DNA of 64,000 nt from Arcobacter arenosus (GCF_005771535.1 NZ_VANU01000007.1:115009-179008); one strand, 5' to 3'; numbered from the stretch's first letter, positions 16,843 to 26,511 are shown. Program-made: numbers and translations. The notes: generated from the sequence alone by a model not told the origin.

Positions 16843-17526
16843 TTAGAATAATTCAATTTCCATCTCTGGTTGAGCAGCTTTTATAGTTGTATCATTACCA
16901 AATAGGTCAACTCCTCCAACATACTCTTTAATAACTGGTGCTTTTGTAATTTCTGTTTGAAGAGCTTTTTCTTCATTAAGAATTTTATTATCTGTTTCAC
17001 TTTTTTGAGTAACTTTAATGAAAGTTTGAAAGGTATCAGTTAGAAGAATTAATCTTCCGTGTTCACCTCTTGTATGTTCACTTATAAGTTTAAACCCTTC
17101 TGATTTACAAAAATCTTTTGCAAATTCAACATTTCTGTGCCCTATTGATATGCTACTAACATTAATTTGCATAATGTCAGCCCCGCCAGATATCTTTGCA
17201 GTCATATTTTGTTTACTACAACCAAGTTTATACATTTCATTAAGCATTGCTTCAACAGAGTAAAGTCCATATTTCATATCATCATTTGTACTATTTGTAG
17301 TTGGAAGTAAGAAATGATTCATCCCTTTTATTTTTTGTACAGTATCATAGAACATAATTGCGACACATGAACCAAGAAGTGTTTTAAATGCAATATTATC
17401 TTCATCTCTACCCACTGCAAACTCACCTCCAATAATAGTATGAGTTAAGAAACCTTTTGTTCTTTGAGTAAATCTTGCATTTGAAGCTTTTTCTATACTT
17501 CCATCTTTATGTCCAATTATAATCAA
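16843..17526 (-). CDS. cheD: Chemoreceptor glutamine deamidase CheD
   Basis: 227 residues, longer than the usual 160. Core signature present: C54 in LLGSCVAIMFYD and H71 in KGMNHFLLP, followed by KISGGADIM and NIGHRN-like SIGHRNVEFAKDF. Deamidates receptor Gln to Glu and can be regulated by CheC-type partners. The extra C-terminal 50 residues are low in structure and end in GGVDLFGN and PEMEIELF, which may be a docking tail. The cheR stop overlaps its start by 4 bases; cheB follows after 18. Confidence 0.93.
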   Translation of the reverse strand: MIIIGHKDGSIEKASNARFTQRTKGFLTHTIIGGEFAVGRDEDNIAFKTLLGSCVAIMFYDTVQKIKGMNHFLLPTTNSTNDDMKYGLYSVEAMLNEMYKLGCSKQNMTAKISGGADIMQINVSSISIGHRNVEFAKDFCKSEGFKLISEHTRGEHGRLILLTDTFQTFIKVTQKSETDNKILNEEKALQTEITKAPVIKEYVGGVDLFGNDTTIKAAQPEMEIELF

Positions 17527-18368
17527 GTTAATTCCTTTGTTTTAATGAAAATATTTTGCCCTATTCTTTGAACAAAATTTATCAAATCGTGGGGATTTTC
17601 TGAATGTCCTAAATATAAAGTCCCCCCTATTTTTAAATGATTAAACAATTTTCTTAATATTTTATTTTGATCAACTGTAGAAAAATAGATTAATACATTT
17701 CTACAAAATATTACATCAAATTGATTTTTTTCATATGGATAAGAGGGATCATTTAAATTCATTACTTGAAAGGTACACATTTTCTGCAATTCAGGTTTTA
17801 CTTTTATTAAAACTTCTTCTGATGCAAGATTTTTTTGAACTCTTCTTTTAAAATATTTTTGGGGTTTAATCCACGAAGGAAACTCTTTAGAGGATTTAGA
17901 ATACCTATAAACACCATTTGCAGCATATTGAAGTACATTTGTATCAATGTCTGTAGCTAAAATTGTTGCTTTTATATTTTTATTTAATTCTTCTGCAGTT
18001 TCTAGAACTGTCATTGCCATTGAATAAGGCTCTTCACCAGTAGAAGATGCAGAACAATACATTTTTATAGTCTCTCCACTTTTTGCAAATTGAGGTAAAA
18101 CTCTATCTTTTAAATCTGTAAAGTGGAAATCTTCTCTAAAAAAATGTGTTTTATTTGTAGTAAAAGAGTTTATAAATTCTTTTTGATAATTACCTTCTGT
18201 TTCAATAGTCTTTAATAACTCTTCTATATCACCAGTGTATTTTGTGTCTCTTTTTAATTTATGAAGTCTGTTTGCAATCATAATATCTTTATTCTCTGAG
18301 AGGGTAATCCCAGTCAAAGAATAAAGTATTTTTTTTACTCTATCATGTAAAGCATTATTATCTAGCAT
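17523..18368 (-). CDS. cheR: Chemotaxis protein methyltransferase CheR
   Basis: 281 residues. SAM-dependent methylation of receptor glutamates. An N-terminal helical domain (1-80) is followed by the methyltransferase fold: TNKTHFFREDFHF (receptor/SAM-contact block with Arg), YCSASSTGEEPYSMAM (SAM motif I), ATDIDTNVLQYAANGVY, and FDVIFCRNVLIYF (motif with Asn-Val-Leu-Ile-Tyr-Phe). Overlaps cheD by 4 bases and follows cheA after 5. Confidence 0.95.
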   Translation of the reverse strand: MLDNNALHDRVKKILYSLTGITLSENKDIMIANRLHKLKRDTKYTGDIEELLKTIETEGNYQKEFINSFTTNKTHFFREDFHFTDLKDRVLPQFAKSGETIKMYCSASSTGEEPYSMAMTVLETAEELNKNIKATILATDIDTNVLQYAANGVYRYSKSSKEFPSWIKPQKYFKRRVQKNLASEEVLIKVKPELQKMCTFQVMNLNDPSYPYEKNQFDVIFCRNVLIYFSTVDQNKILRKLFNHLKIGGTLYLGHSENPHDLINFVQRIGQNIFIKTKELT

Positions 18369-18373
18369 ACTTG

Positions 18374-20461
18374 TTAAGATGCTCTTTGAGCAATATTCAT
18401 ATCTTTTTCAATTTTTATTTGAGCATTAATTATTCCTAATACATCTAGAATTAATCCAATACTTCCATCACCTCTAACTGTTGCAGCTCCAATACCTTCA
18501 ACACTTCTAAAATTTTTGTCAAGTGGTTTTACAACTACTTGGTGTTGGTTTAAAAATTCATCAATAGAGATTGCAACTTTTTGATTTCCTGATTTAACAA
18601 CGATTAACATACCATCTTCTAGTTTATCAAAAGTTGGTTCAACTCCAAATAGATTATGTAATCTTACAACAGGAATAAACTCTTCTCTAAGCATTAATAA
18701 GTCCTGAGAACCATCTCCAATTTTTTTGATCATATCTGAAGTTGGTTGTAAAGATTCAACAATTGAACTTAATGGTAAGATATATTTTTGATCTCCAACA
18801 GCAATATCAAGACCATCTAAAATCGCAAGTGTAAGTGGTAACATAATAGTAATTACAGTACCTTTCCCAAGTTCTGTATCTAGTTTAATTGCTCCACCAA
18901 GTTTTTGAATATTTGTTTTAACAACATCCATTCCTACACCACGACCTGAAATGTCAGTTACTTTATCTGCAGTTGAAACACCTGCTCCAAATACTAACAT
19001 TGCTTTTTCATTGTCACTCATTGATTTATATTGATTTTCATCAATTTGACCTTGATCTAAAGCTTTTTGAGCAACTTTTTCAATATCAATACCTTTTCCA
19101 TCATCTTCAATGGTAATAATCATCTGACCATTAGCTTGCTCAGCAGAAATAGTAATAGCACCTGTTTCTTCTTTATCATTAGCAACTCTTACATCTGGTG
19201 TTTCTAATCCATGGTCAAGAGAATTTCTAATAATATGCATTAATGGATCAGTTAATCCTTCAATCATAGCTTTATCAATCTCAACACCATCACCATAGTG
19301 TTTGAATTCAACTTTTTTACCAAGTTTTTTAGAGATATCCCTAACAACTTTTGGAAATTTTGAATAAATTGATTCCATTGGTACCATTCTGATACTCATA
19401 ATTGAATCTTGCATATCTCTAATGTGTCTTTCAAGAAGTTCAAGTCTTTCTAATACTGCATTTCTTGTTTTTGTTTCTTCAATTGATGTAGAAAACTGAG
19501 TTAGCATTGCATTTGTAATAACTAAGTCACCTACATTATTCATAAGTAAATCAATTTTATCAAGATTTACTCTAATATTTGAAGATGAAGATTTTTTTGA
19601 TGATTCTTTTTCAACTTCTCTTGAAGGTCTTGCTTTTCTTTCTGTTCTTGCAGTAGGGGTAGCTGCTTTTACAGGAGTTTCTGTCATTTCAGGAGTTGCA
19701 ATTTTTACTTCTTCTTTAATGTTACTAATTTCCACTGGTTTTTCTAATTCCTCTTTTTGATCTTCATTATTAGCTATAATTTCAGAATCAGGAGAAAGGT
19801 CTGGCATATCATCAAAGAATCCAAAGTCATCATTATCTTCATGTATAATTTCAGGTGCTATATAAGTTTCTGATTTTTTATCTAATTCTTCATCAAAGAA
19901 CCCATATTTACCATCTTCTGTCTCAAAGTCTTCTTCTTTGAAAAATCCATATGAAACATTAAATTTATCATCATTAATTTCTTGTTCATAAAAACCAAAG
20001 TTTTCATTTTTTTCAGTCTCTACTACAGTATTAGAAGAAGTAGCAGATTCAGGAATTTTCCCACTAATATATGCTCTAATGTCTTCAAGTAATGAAGCTG
20101 TCATATCTTCAAAAGTTGCTCTATCAAGTGTACCTGATACTTCTAAATCTAAAAGCTCTTTCATTACATCTAAACCATCAATTAAAGTTCCAGCCATTTC
20201 AGGAATAAACTCAATTTCATGGTTTCTTAATTTATCCATCATATTCTCAACATCATGGGTAAATTCAGCAAATAAAGTCAATTCTACAGATGCACCACTT
20301 CCTTTTAACGTGTGTACATCTCTAAAAAGTTGACTCATCTCCTCATCAGTTAGAGTTCCGTTGTTTTCTGCTTCTAATAATACATTATCCGCAGATTCGA
20401 AAAGCTCTTCAGCTTCCTCAACAAACATCTCTCTGTATTTAGAAATATCAAATCCAGACAT
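18374..20461 (-). CDS. cheA: Chemotaxis histidine kinase CheA with repeated FGFY/YGFF motifs in its linker
   Basis: 695 residues. P1 Hpt domain with phospho-His H50 (DVHTLKGSGASV), P3 dimerisation (about 290-360), P4 ATPase (N box HIIRNSLDHGLE, G boxes DDGKGID and DISGRGVGMDVVK), and P5 CheW-like domain (about 535-680). There is no C-terminal receiver domain, unlike CheA of Campylobacter and Helicobacter. Between P1 and P3 there is no folded P2: instead a long acidic linker holds four short aromatic motifs, NFGFYE (154-159), YGFFKE (171-176), YGFFDE (186-191) and FGFFDD (213-218). These may dock CheY or CheB; that is inference. Operon position 2, 14 bases after cheY. cheW is not in this cluster. 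Confidence 0.96.
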   Translation of the reverse strand: MSGFDISKYREMFVEEAEELFESADNVLLEAENNGTLTDEEMSQLFRDVHTLKGSGASVELTLFAEFTHDVENMMDKLRNHEIEFIPEMAGTLIDGLDVMKELLDLEVSGTLDRATFEDMTASLLEDIRAYISGKIPESATSSNTVVETEKNENFGFYEQEINDDKFNVSYGFFKEEDFETEDGKYGFFDEELDKKSETYIAPEIIHEDNDDFGFFDDMPDLSPDSEIIANNEDQKEELEKPVEISNIKEEVKIATPEMTETPVKAATPTARTERKARPSREVEKESSKKSSSSNIRVNLDKIDLLMNNVGDLVITNAMLTQFSTSIEETKTRNAVLERLELLERHIRDMQDSIMSIRMVPMESIYSKFPKVVRDISKKLGKKVEFKHYGDGVEIDKAMIEGLTDPLMHIIRNSLDHGLETPDVRVANDKEETGAITISAEQANGQMIITIEDDGKGIDIEKVAQKALDQGQIDENQYKSMSDNEKAMLVFGAGVSTADKVTDISGRGVGMDVVKTNIQKLGGAIKLDTELGKGTVITIMLPLTLAILDGLDIAVGDQKYILPLSSIVESLQPTSDMIKKIGDGSQDLLMLREEFIPVVRLHNLFGVEPTFDKLEDGMLIVVKSGNQKVAISIDEFLNQHQVVVKPLDKNFRSVEGIGAATVRGDGSIGLILDVLGIINAQIKIEKDMNIAQRAS

Positions 20462-20475
20462 AATTTAACCTTTTT

Positions 20476-20844
20476 TTATCTACTTAGTACAATATTAACT
20501 GCTTTTAACAATTGTTCTGGAACAAATGGCTTAACAATCCAACCTGTTGCTCCTGCAGCTTTACCTTTTGCTTTCATTTCATCACTTCTTTCAGTTGTTA
20601 AAACTAAAATTGGTTTACTTGAATAAGCAGAAAGCTTTCTTAATTCTCCAATAAGTGTCAAACCATCCATATTTGGCATATTTACATCTGTTATAATAAG
20701 ATCAAAAGTTTGAGACTTTGCCTTTTCTAGTCCATCAACACCATCAACTGCCTCTACAACATCAGTGTAACCACCTTCATTTAATGCATAATTAAGCATA
20801 TCTCTCAACATTGTAGAATCATCAACAATTAAAAGCTTAGCCAT
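20476..20844 (-). CDS. cheY: Chemotaxis response regulator CheY
   Basis: 122 residues, a single receiver domain. D8/D9 (IVDDSTMLRDML), phospho-acceptor D53 (ITDVNMPNMDG), T83/T84 and K105 (WIVKPFVPEQL) are all present. It heads the che operon and is separated from cheA by 14 bases, so it is the natural target of this CheA. It could carry phosphate to the flagellar switch or act as a phosphate sink; sequence alone does not decide. AAGGGG ribosome binding site in the leader. Confidence 0.94.
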   Translation of the reverse strand: MAKLLIVDDSTMLRDMLNYALNEGGYTDVVEAVDGVDGLEKAKSQTFDLIITDVNMPNMDGLTLIGELRKLSAYSSKPILVLTTERSDEMKAKGKAAGATGWIVKPFVPEQLLKAVNIVLSR

Positions 20845-20956
20845 AAAAACCCCTTGTTTTTTAATGAAAAAATATTATTTTTACTATATTAACTAAAGAA
20901 ATATTAATTTAAGTTTAGTAATTCAATCTATTTATTATGAAATGGAAATTGTTGCT

Positions 20957-20962
20957 ATTATA
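20957..20962 (-). promoter_or_regulatory. Candidate -10 box for the che operon
   Basis: TATAAT on the minus strand, after a CCCCTGACTCC segment, in the 237-base gap upstream of cheY. It would give a leader of roughly 105 bases. The rest of this gap is AT-rich and shows no other gene; the pnp terminator lies at its right end. Confidence 0.4.
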
Positions 20963-21045
20963 GGAGTCAGGGGTATTTATTAATTAATAATTAATGGAAA
21001 AAGAAATAAGTTTTAATAAATACATTAAAATTATTAGTGAGGTAA

Positions 21046-21078
21046 AATAAAAGCTGAATAGAGTATTCAGCTTTTATT
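21046..21078 (-). terminator. Rho-independent terminator of pnp
   Basis: 15-bp perfect stem: AATAAAAGCTGAATA (21046-21060) with TATTCAGCTTTTATT (21064-21078), 3-base loop. It lies 4 bases beyond the pnp stop. Read on the minus strand, the left arm ends in a T-rich stretch (TTTTATT) followed by TTACC, as expected of an intrinsic terminator. Confidence 0.75.
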
Positions 21079-21081
21079 CTT

Positions 21082-23265
21082 TTATAAAGAACTAGATGCT
21101 AATTCTATTCTGTCTTTTTTTACTTTTAATACTTTTATTTCAACAGAGTCATCAACATTTAAAACATCTTCAACTTTCTTAACTCTTTGTTTAGAGATTT
21201 TAGAAATATGTAATAACCCTTCACCACCTTTTGGTAATTCTACAAAGGCACCAAAGTCTGCAAGTCTAACTACTTTACCAGTTAAAACTTCATCTATTTG
21301 ATATAACTTTTCAAAGTCTATATTTTTCTTTGGATTGTCTTTTCTCGAGCTTGCATTATTTGAAATAGTTTTTATATGTTCACAAGCATCTAAAACATTT
21401 TGTTTATTATCTCCACTTACTTTTACATTACCTGTATCTCTATCTAAATCAATTGATACTGAGAATCTTTCAATTATCTCTTTTATTGTTGCTCCAGCTT
21501 TTCCAATTATTACCATAAATTTACTAGGATCAATTGCAAATTGTTCAATTAAAGGTAAAGCTTCACTTGGTACAATTTCTAAAGATGCTTCTTCCATTAA
21601 TCCTAAAATATGCTCTCTACCCTCTTTTGCTTGTAATAATGCTTCTTTTAAAACTGATAATTCAATTCCACCAAGTTTTATATCCATTTGTAAAGCAGTG
21701 ATTCCTTCTTTTGTTCCAGCAACTTTAAAATCCATATCTCCATCATGATCTTCTAATCCCATAATATCTGTTAAAACTGAATAATTATCACCTTCAACAA
21801 CCATACCCATTGCTACACCAGCAACTAGGTTAGAAATAGGAACTCCTGCTGCTTTTAGGGCTAAAGAACCACCACAAACAGTAGCCATAGATGAAGAACC
21901 ATTAGATTCTAAAATTTCAGAAACAAGTCTTACTGTCTCATCATAATCTTTATCAATAGTAGCCTCTAAAGCTTTTTTAGCTAGATTTCCATGACCTAAT
22001 TCACGTCTTCCTACACCAAACATAGGTTTTGCTTCACCAACTGAAAAACCAGGGAAGTTATAATGAACCATGAAATTTTCTACATTTGTAGATTTTTCTG
22101 TTAAAATCTCATACATTTGACCATCTTTTGGTCCAGCTAAAGTTCCAACTACTAAAGCTTGTGTTTCACCTCTTGTAAATAAACAAGATGAGTGAGTAGA
22201 TGGTAAAATATTTGTATCAATAGTAATAGGTCTTACATCTCTTAACCCTCTTCCATCAGCTCTAACTTTATCATTTACAATCATTGCTCTAACTGCTTCT
22301 CTTTTTACAATAGATACAGCTTCATATACAGTTGAGAATTCAATCTCATTTGAAACACAAAAATCATCTTTTGCTATTAATTTTGCAACATCTTTAAGCT
22401 CTGTGGCTCTTTCACTTTTTGCTAATTTTTTTAATGCTTCTTTAACGTTAGAGATATAGTTGTCTCTTACATAGTTAATTACTTTTTCATCAATTGTAAA
22501 TTCAACTAATTCAACTTCACAAATCTCTTTACAAACAGATTCAAAAGCTTTTTCATAAGTCTCGTTTGACTCTTTTAAAGCCTCTTGTGCAACTGCAATT
22601 GCTTCAACTAACTGATCTTCATTCATTTCATTTGTTTTGTGAATTTTAGAAAATGCCTCAATATCAACTTCAACCATCTCTTCAGATGAAATAGCTTTCA
22701 TCTCAATCATCAATAGTTCCTCTTTTGAACCTGCAACATAAAGATCTAAAGTTGAATCTTCTAATTGTGAACTTGAAGGATTAACAACATATTCACCTTC
22801 AATTTTAGCAATTCTAACACCTGAAATTGATTTTTTAATTGGAAGGTTAGAAGTATAAAGGGCAGCACTTGCAGCATTTAAAGCTAAAACTTGTAAATCA
22901 ACATCTTTATCTGCACTTAGAACAATTACGGTAATTGTAGTTGGATATACATAACCCTTTGGGAAAAGTGGTCTTAAACTTCTATCAATAACTCTCGATG
23001 TTAAAGTTTCAAATTCACTTGGTTTTGCTTCCCTTTTTATAAAACCACCTGGCAATTTTGCAGCGGCATATGTTTTTTCTACATACTGAACAGTTAAAGG
23101 AGTAAAATCTTCTTCAACTGGATTATCAAATTCACTTACAACCGTAGCTAGAACAACAGCATTTCCTAATTTTGCTAATACAGATCCATTAGCTTGTTTG
23201 GCAACCTTCCCAAACTCAAATATTTCTTGTTTTCCATTCAACTCAAACTCACACACTGTTGACAT
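21082..23265 (-). CDS. pnp: Polynucleotide phosphorylase Pnp
   Basis: 727 residues. 3'-5' phosphorolytic RNA exonuclease. Two RNase PH core domains (about 1-215 and 300-540, the second with RADGRGLRDVRPI, LFTRGETQALV and GFSVGEAKPMFGVGRRELGHG), a KH domain (about 555-615 with IGKAGATIKEIIE) and an S1 domain (about 640-710 with GKVVRLADFGAFVELPKGGEGLLHIS). The full-length arrangement is intact. The phosphoribosyltransferase gene ends immediately before its start (no gap), so they are co-transcribed. Confidence 0.97.
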   Translation of the reverse strand: MSTVCEFELNGKQEIFEFGKVAKQANGSVLAKLGNAVVLATVVSEFDNPVEEDFTPLTVQYVEKTYAAAKLPGGFIKREAKPSEFETLTSRVIDRSLRPLFPKGYVYPTTITVIVLSADKDVDLQVLALNAASAALYTSNLPIKKSISGVRIAKIEGEYVVNPSSSQLEDSTLDLYVAGSKEELLMIEMKAISSEEMVEVDIEAFSKIHKTNEMNEDQLVEAIAVAQEALKESNETYEKAFESVCKEICEVELVEFTIDEKVINYVRDNYISNVKEALKKLAKSERATELKDVAKLIAKDDFCVSNEIEFSTVYEAVSIVKREAVRAMIVNDKVRADGRGLRDVRPITIDTNILPSTHSSCLFTRGETQALVVGTLAGPKDGQMYEILTEKSTNVENFMVHYNFPGFSVGEAKPMFGVGRRELGHGNLAKKALEATIDKDYDETVRLVSEILESNGSSSMATVCGGSLALKAAGVPISNLVAGVAMGMVVEGDNYSVLTDIMGLEDHDGDMDFKVAGTKEGITALQMDIKLGGIELSVLKEALLQAKEGREHILGLMEEASLEIVPSEALPLIEQFAIDPSKFMVIIGKAGATIKEIIERFSVSIDLDRDTGNVKVSGDNKQNVLDACEHIKTISNNASSRKDNPKKNIDFEKLYQIDEVLTGKVVRLADFGAFVELPKGGEGLLHISKISKQRVKKVEDVLNVDDSVEIKVLKVKKDRIELASSSL

Positions 23266-23922
23266 CTAATTTCCTTTTTCTCTATATTTTTTTACATCAT
23301 CGTAAGTTAACATTTCCAACTCATCATAATAAAAATCGATACTAATAAAATGATCAAGATTTTTTACATAATAAAGGTCATCTGCAATTGATTCTATTGT
23401 AGGAATACTAGCAGTTGGTAAAATTGGTATTGCCACTGAAACTGACTTTGCTCCAAGATGAATTGCAGTTTTAATGCAAGCCATCATAGTTAAACTTGTA
23501 TTTAAACCTTCATCTATTAGTAAAACGTTTTTGTTTTCTAAATCTTTTAATTTGTTACCTTTTCTAAACTTGTTTACACAAGAAGATAGTTCATTATCAA
23601 AGATATATCTAGATTTTGAAAAAACAAAATCTAAACTAATATTAAAAGCTTTTACTAATTCTTCATGAATTACAACTTCCTCAGTTTCAGTCACAATAGC
23701 AATTTCACACTCATCATTATTAGGTGAAAATATTTTCCTCGAAAACATTATATCAAGTTTTGCATTTAATTCATTGGCAATAATCTCTGCAATTGGGTAT
23801 CCATTATATGAACTTGCAATAACTGTCCAATCTTCTAGTTTCATTTTATTAATTGGAAGAATATCAATAAGTCTATATGCAGCCACATCTCTATTTTTAA
23901 AATATATTTTATCTGGCGTCAT
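23266..23922 (-). CDS. Phosphoribosyltransferase-family protein, substrate unknown
   Basis: 218 residues. The PRPP-binding loop NVLLIDEGLNTSLTMMACI (about 149-167) identifies a type I phosphoribosyltransferase fold, and the N-terminal part (DWTVIASSYNGYPIAEIIANELNAKLD) matches the family's first half. The loop DEGLNTSLT replaces the usual DD(V/G)xTTGxT, so the second acidic residue is a Glu. The base or amine acceptor cannot be read from sequence. Gene neighbours (lptD upstream, pnp downstream) do not point to purine or pyrimidine salvage. Confidence 0.75.
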   Translation of the reverse strand: MTPDKIYFKNRDVAAYRLIDILPINKMKLEDWTVIASSYNGYPIAEIIANELNAKLDIMFSRKIFSPNNDECEIAIVTETEEVVIHEELVKAFNISLDFVFSKSRYIFDNELSSCVNKFRKGNKLKDLENKNVLLIDEGLNTSLTMMACIKTAIHLGAKSVSVAIPILPTASIPTIESIADDLYYVKNLDHFISIDFYYDELEMLTYDDVKKYREKGN

Positions 23923-23925
23923 GTT

Positions 23926-26073
23926 TTAATTATCCTTATTTATTTCATACTCTTGCATTACACCACCTAAGGGTTTTAAAAATAGTTCTATATATACAAT
24001 ATCTTGTTCAATTCTTCCTAGATTATTGTTTGTAGATGCAGCAGTAATCTCATTTTTATATTTTAGATTTAAATCCCAACAACTATCGTTTATAGAAAAT
24101 TTAAAGGTTTGGTTTGTTCTTAAATTTTCTTCTATATTATATCTTGTACTATACCCTATAGAATATCTATTTGATAACTTATATCTAGAATCTATTGTAT
24201 ATGATTCTAAATTTTCATCAAAACCTGCATTAGCCGATTGTCTAGCCAAATAATGTCCAAGTTTTAAATAAAAATTATTATAATTTAATGAAAAAGAAGT
24301 TGAACTTTCTACAAATTTTTTATCTTGTTGATTATATATAAATTTATTTTTCATAGAACCAAGAATATAATTATAAACAATCTCATTTTCTAAATTTTGT
24401 AACTTTGGATTATCCTCTTCGTATAAAATAGTTTGTTTAATCTTATGTTTTATTATCTCTTCTAAACTGTTTTTATCATAAAAAGAATGATTTAAACCAA
24501 AAGCTATAGTATCTTGACTTTTTGCAACAGGAAAAGAACTGAGCTCATCATATCTTTGATTATTATTTAAATCATTTGTGGAAATAGGATTGTCAATTTT
24601 AATTAGATTAACACCAATTAAATCTCCATTTTCTTTTATTGTGTTAGCTTTATTAAAATCTGTAAATAGGTTTACAGAATGGATATAATCATCATATGGT
24701 TTTATTAAATCACTATTTAAAGATAAAGTTGTATTTGTTTCAGCAAAAGTTCCATCTTCATATTTAGTTGTTGAAAAATTACTATAGTTAAATCTATTTA
24801 AAGATAATGAATGTTTAATCTCAAAATTTAAGTAATCATCAAGCAGTGAAAAAGAGTATGATAATGGAGCATTAAGTTCATATTGATTAGCACTTATTCC
24901 ATCACGTCTAAAATGATTTGTAACTTTCAAATCGGCTGAATACAATAGTTTATCTAAAAATAAAGGTCTTGAATAGCTATGTAATTGAACCTTTGGTAAC
25001 TCTTGTAATGTAGTAGCATTTGAATCTTTTGTAGTATCAATGTAATATCGAAAATAAGAACCTAAAAAATAGTTTGGTGTGTTATAAATATAGTTAATTC
25101 TAGATTCAATTTTACTCTCTACATCATCTCTATATTTTTCATCTTCTAAGGTTTTATATTCAATATCATTTAAATAGTTTAAATCAACATAAATACCATC
25201 TGTTGTATCAAGTTTTTTACCATTGAATAGATTATATCTTTCGTATTTTAAATCAAAACCATAGTGGTCTGTATTTCTTAAATTGTACTCTTTAACATAG
25301 TCACTTTTTTCTTTAAAATATCCACTACTTAATTCAAAAATTGAATCTGGTGAATCAGCATATCTAAAATATGTGTATAAACCTAAACCCCTAGCTGATC
25401 TAATTTGTGGTATAAACTCTATATCATAGTTTTTCGCAGGTGCAAAATAGATTGGTTGAGAGAAAAAAGTCCCTTCTGAAGAAGATAAACCAAAACTAGG
25501 CATTAATAATCCTGTTCTTCTTGATTTATCAGTAGAAAAACCTAAATAAGGAGAATAAAATAAAGGGATATCTTTCATATATATTCTTGGATTATAGATA
25601 TTAATCCATTTATCTTCAGTATCATAATCAGCACTTGAAGATCTTATACTCCAGTCAGGGTCAATACAATCACAACTCGAAACAATAGAATCTTCTATAT
25701 AAATTTTTTCTTTTTTCTTATCTGACTCATTTGAACTAATCCAAACTGATGTTGATTCATCATAATACATTGTTGGTTTTTGATAAATTCCATCATTTTT
25801 CATATCTAAAAAAGCATAGTCACTTTTTGATTGAACGTTATTATTCCTTAGAATCATAACATCATCAAACAATTCAAAAGTTTCTTTTTCTTTATCATAG
25901 ATTATTTTTTGTGCAGTGATATAATAGGTTTTAGAATATATTACTACATTACCAGTTGCAACAACTACATTGTTTTCTCTTGTTTTAACATCATTAGCAA
26001 TAATCTCAAACTTTTCATCTTGTGCATGTAAAGAAGCAACTAAAATTACTGTAGCAATAAATTTTCTAAGCAT
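23926..26073 (-). CDS. lptD: LPS-assembly protein LptD
   Basis: 715 residues. Inserts lipopolysaccharide or lipooligosaccharide into the outer leaflet with LptE. Signal peptide (FIATVILVASLHA, cut near 17), a beta-jellyroll OstA/LptA-like domain (about 20-125: IIANDVKTRENNVVVATGNVVIYSKTY), then a large barrel domain with the family block PLFYSPYLGFSTDKSRRTGLLMP (about 170-195). C134 and C136 sit near the domain boundary and one further Cys near the C-terminus (NDSCWDLN), so a disulfide comparable to that of E. coli LptD is possible with fewer cysteines. Overlaps the upstream RDD gene by 8 bases. Confidence 0.92.
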   Translation of the reverse strand: MLRKFIATVILVASLHAQDEKFEIIANDVKTRENNVVVATGNVVIYSKTYYITAQKIIYDKEKETFELFDDVMILRNNNVQSKSDYAFLDMKNDGIYQKPTMYYDESTSVWISSNESDKKKEKIYIEDSIVSSCDCIDPDWSIRSSSADYDTEDKWINIYNPRIYMKDIPLFYSPYLGFSTDKSRRTGLLMPSFGLSSSEGTFFSQPIYFAPAKNYDIEFIPQIRSARGLGLYTYFRYADSPDSIFELSSGYFKEKSDYVKEYNLRNTDHYGFDLKYERYNLFNGKKLDTTDGIYVDLNYLNDIEYKTLEDEKYRDDVESKIESRINYIYNTPNYFLGSYFRYYIDTTKDSNATTLQELPKVQLHSYSRPLFLDKLLYSADLKVTNHFRRDGISANQYELNAPLSYSFSLLDDYLNFEIKHSLSLNRFNYSNFSTTKYEDGTFAETNTTLSLNSDLIKPYDDYIHSVNLFTDFNKANTIKENGDLIGVNLIKIDNPISTNDLNNNQRYDELSSFPVAKSQDTIAFGLNHSFYDKNSLEEIIKHKIKQTILYEEDNPKLQNLENEIVYNYILGSMKNKFIYNQQDKKFVESSTSFSLNYNNFYLKLGHYLARQSANAGFDENLESYTIDSRYKLSNRYSIGYSTRYNIEENLRTNQTFKFSINDSCWDLNLKYKNEITAASTNNNLGRIEQDIVYIELFLKPLGGVMQEYEINKDN

Positions 26074-26497
26074 TAACGACTAAAGTCCTTCCAATTTTGT
26101 CATGAAATGTTTGTCTTCCATCATTAAAAAAAGCAAAAATAAATCCAATATAAAAGAACATCTCACTGATAATTCTAAGAATAGATCTAGTCATTGCTGT
26201 AAATATTGAAACTCTACCAAAATGGTTATAATCAATAACTCTGATTTTAGCTACTATCTTACCAATAGTTGCTCCATAGTACCATACAAAAAAAGTTTGA
26301 TATATAAATTTTAAAAATAAAACTTGCCATACAAATTCATTCATTATTAGTAAAAGGGTTGCTAAATCATCACCTGTACTTGATATACTATTCCAATACA
26401 TTGCAATAACAATAAAAGTGATAAGAAAATCATCAATAACAAATGCTAAAGTTCTTGAACGTATTGTTGCTAATTCTAGATTATCAGTGTTATTCAT
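26066..26497 (-). CDS. RDD-family membrane protein
   Basis: 143 residues with three membrane segments (about 14-38, 48-70 and 105-130). The RDD signature appears as RTLAFVIDDFLITFIVIAMYW (an Arg-Asp-Asp variant, F-V-I-D-D) near the N-terminus and GATIGKIVAKIRVIDYNHFGRVS in the middle, the standard second block. Function of RDD proteins is mostly unknown; some act in ion antiport. Its stop overlaps the lptD start by 8 bases and purD ends 14 bases upstream, so it belongs to the purD-RDD-lptD-PRT-pnp run. Confidence 0.85.
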   Translation of the reverse strand: MNNTDNLELATIRSRTLAFVIDDFLITFIVIAMYWNSISSTGDDLATLLLIMNEFVWQVLFLKFIYQTFFVWYYGATIGKIVAKIRVIDYNHFGRVSIFTAMTRSILRIISEMFFYIGFIFAFFNDGRQTFHDKIGRTLVVNA

Positions 26498-26511
26498 CTA
26501 AAACAAATCTC

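Noticed and set aside
16229..16846. 205-residue plus-strand reading frame opposite cheB
   Set aside because: Long only because cheB has few antisense stops; the product is Ser/Phe/Ile-rich with no domain, and cheB is an intact, well-conserved gene.
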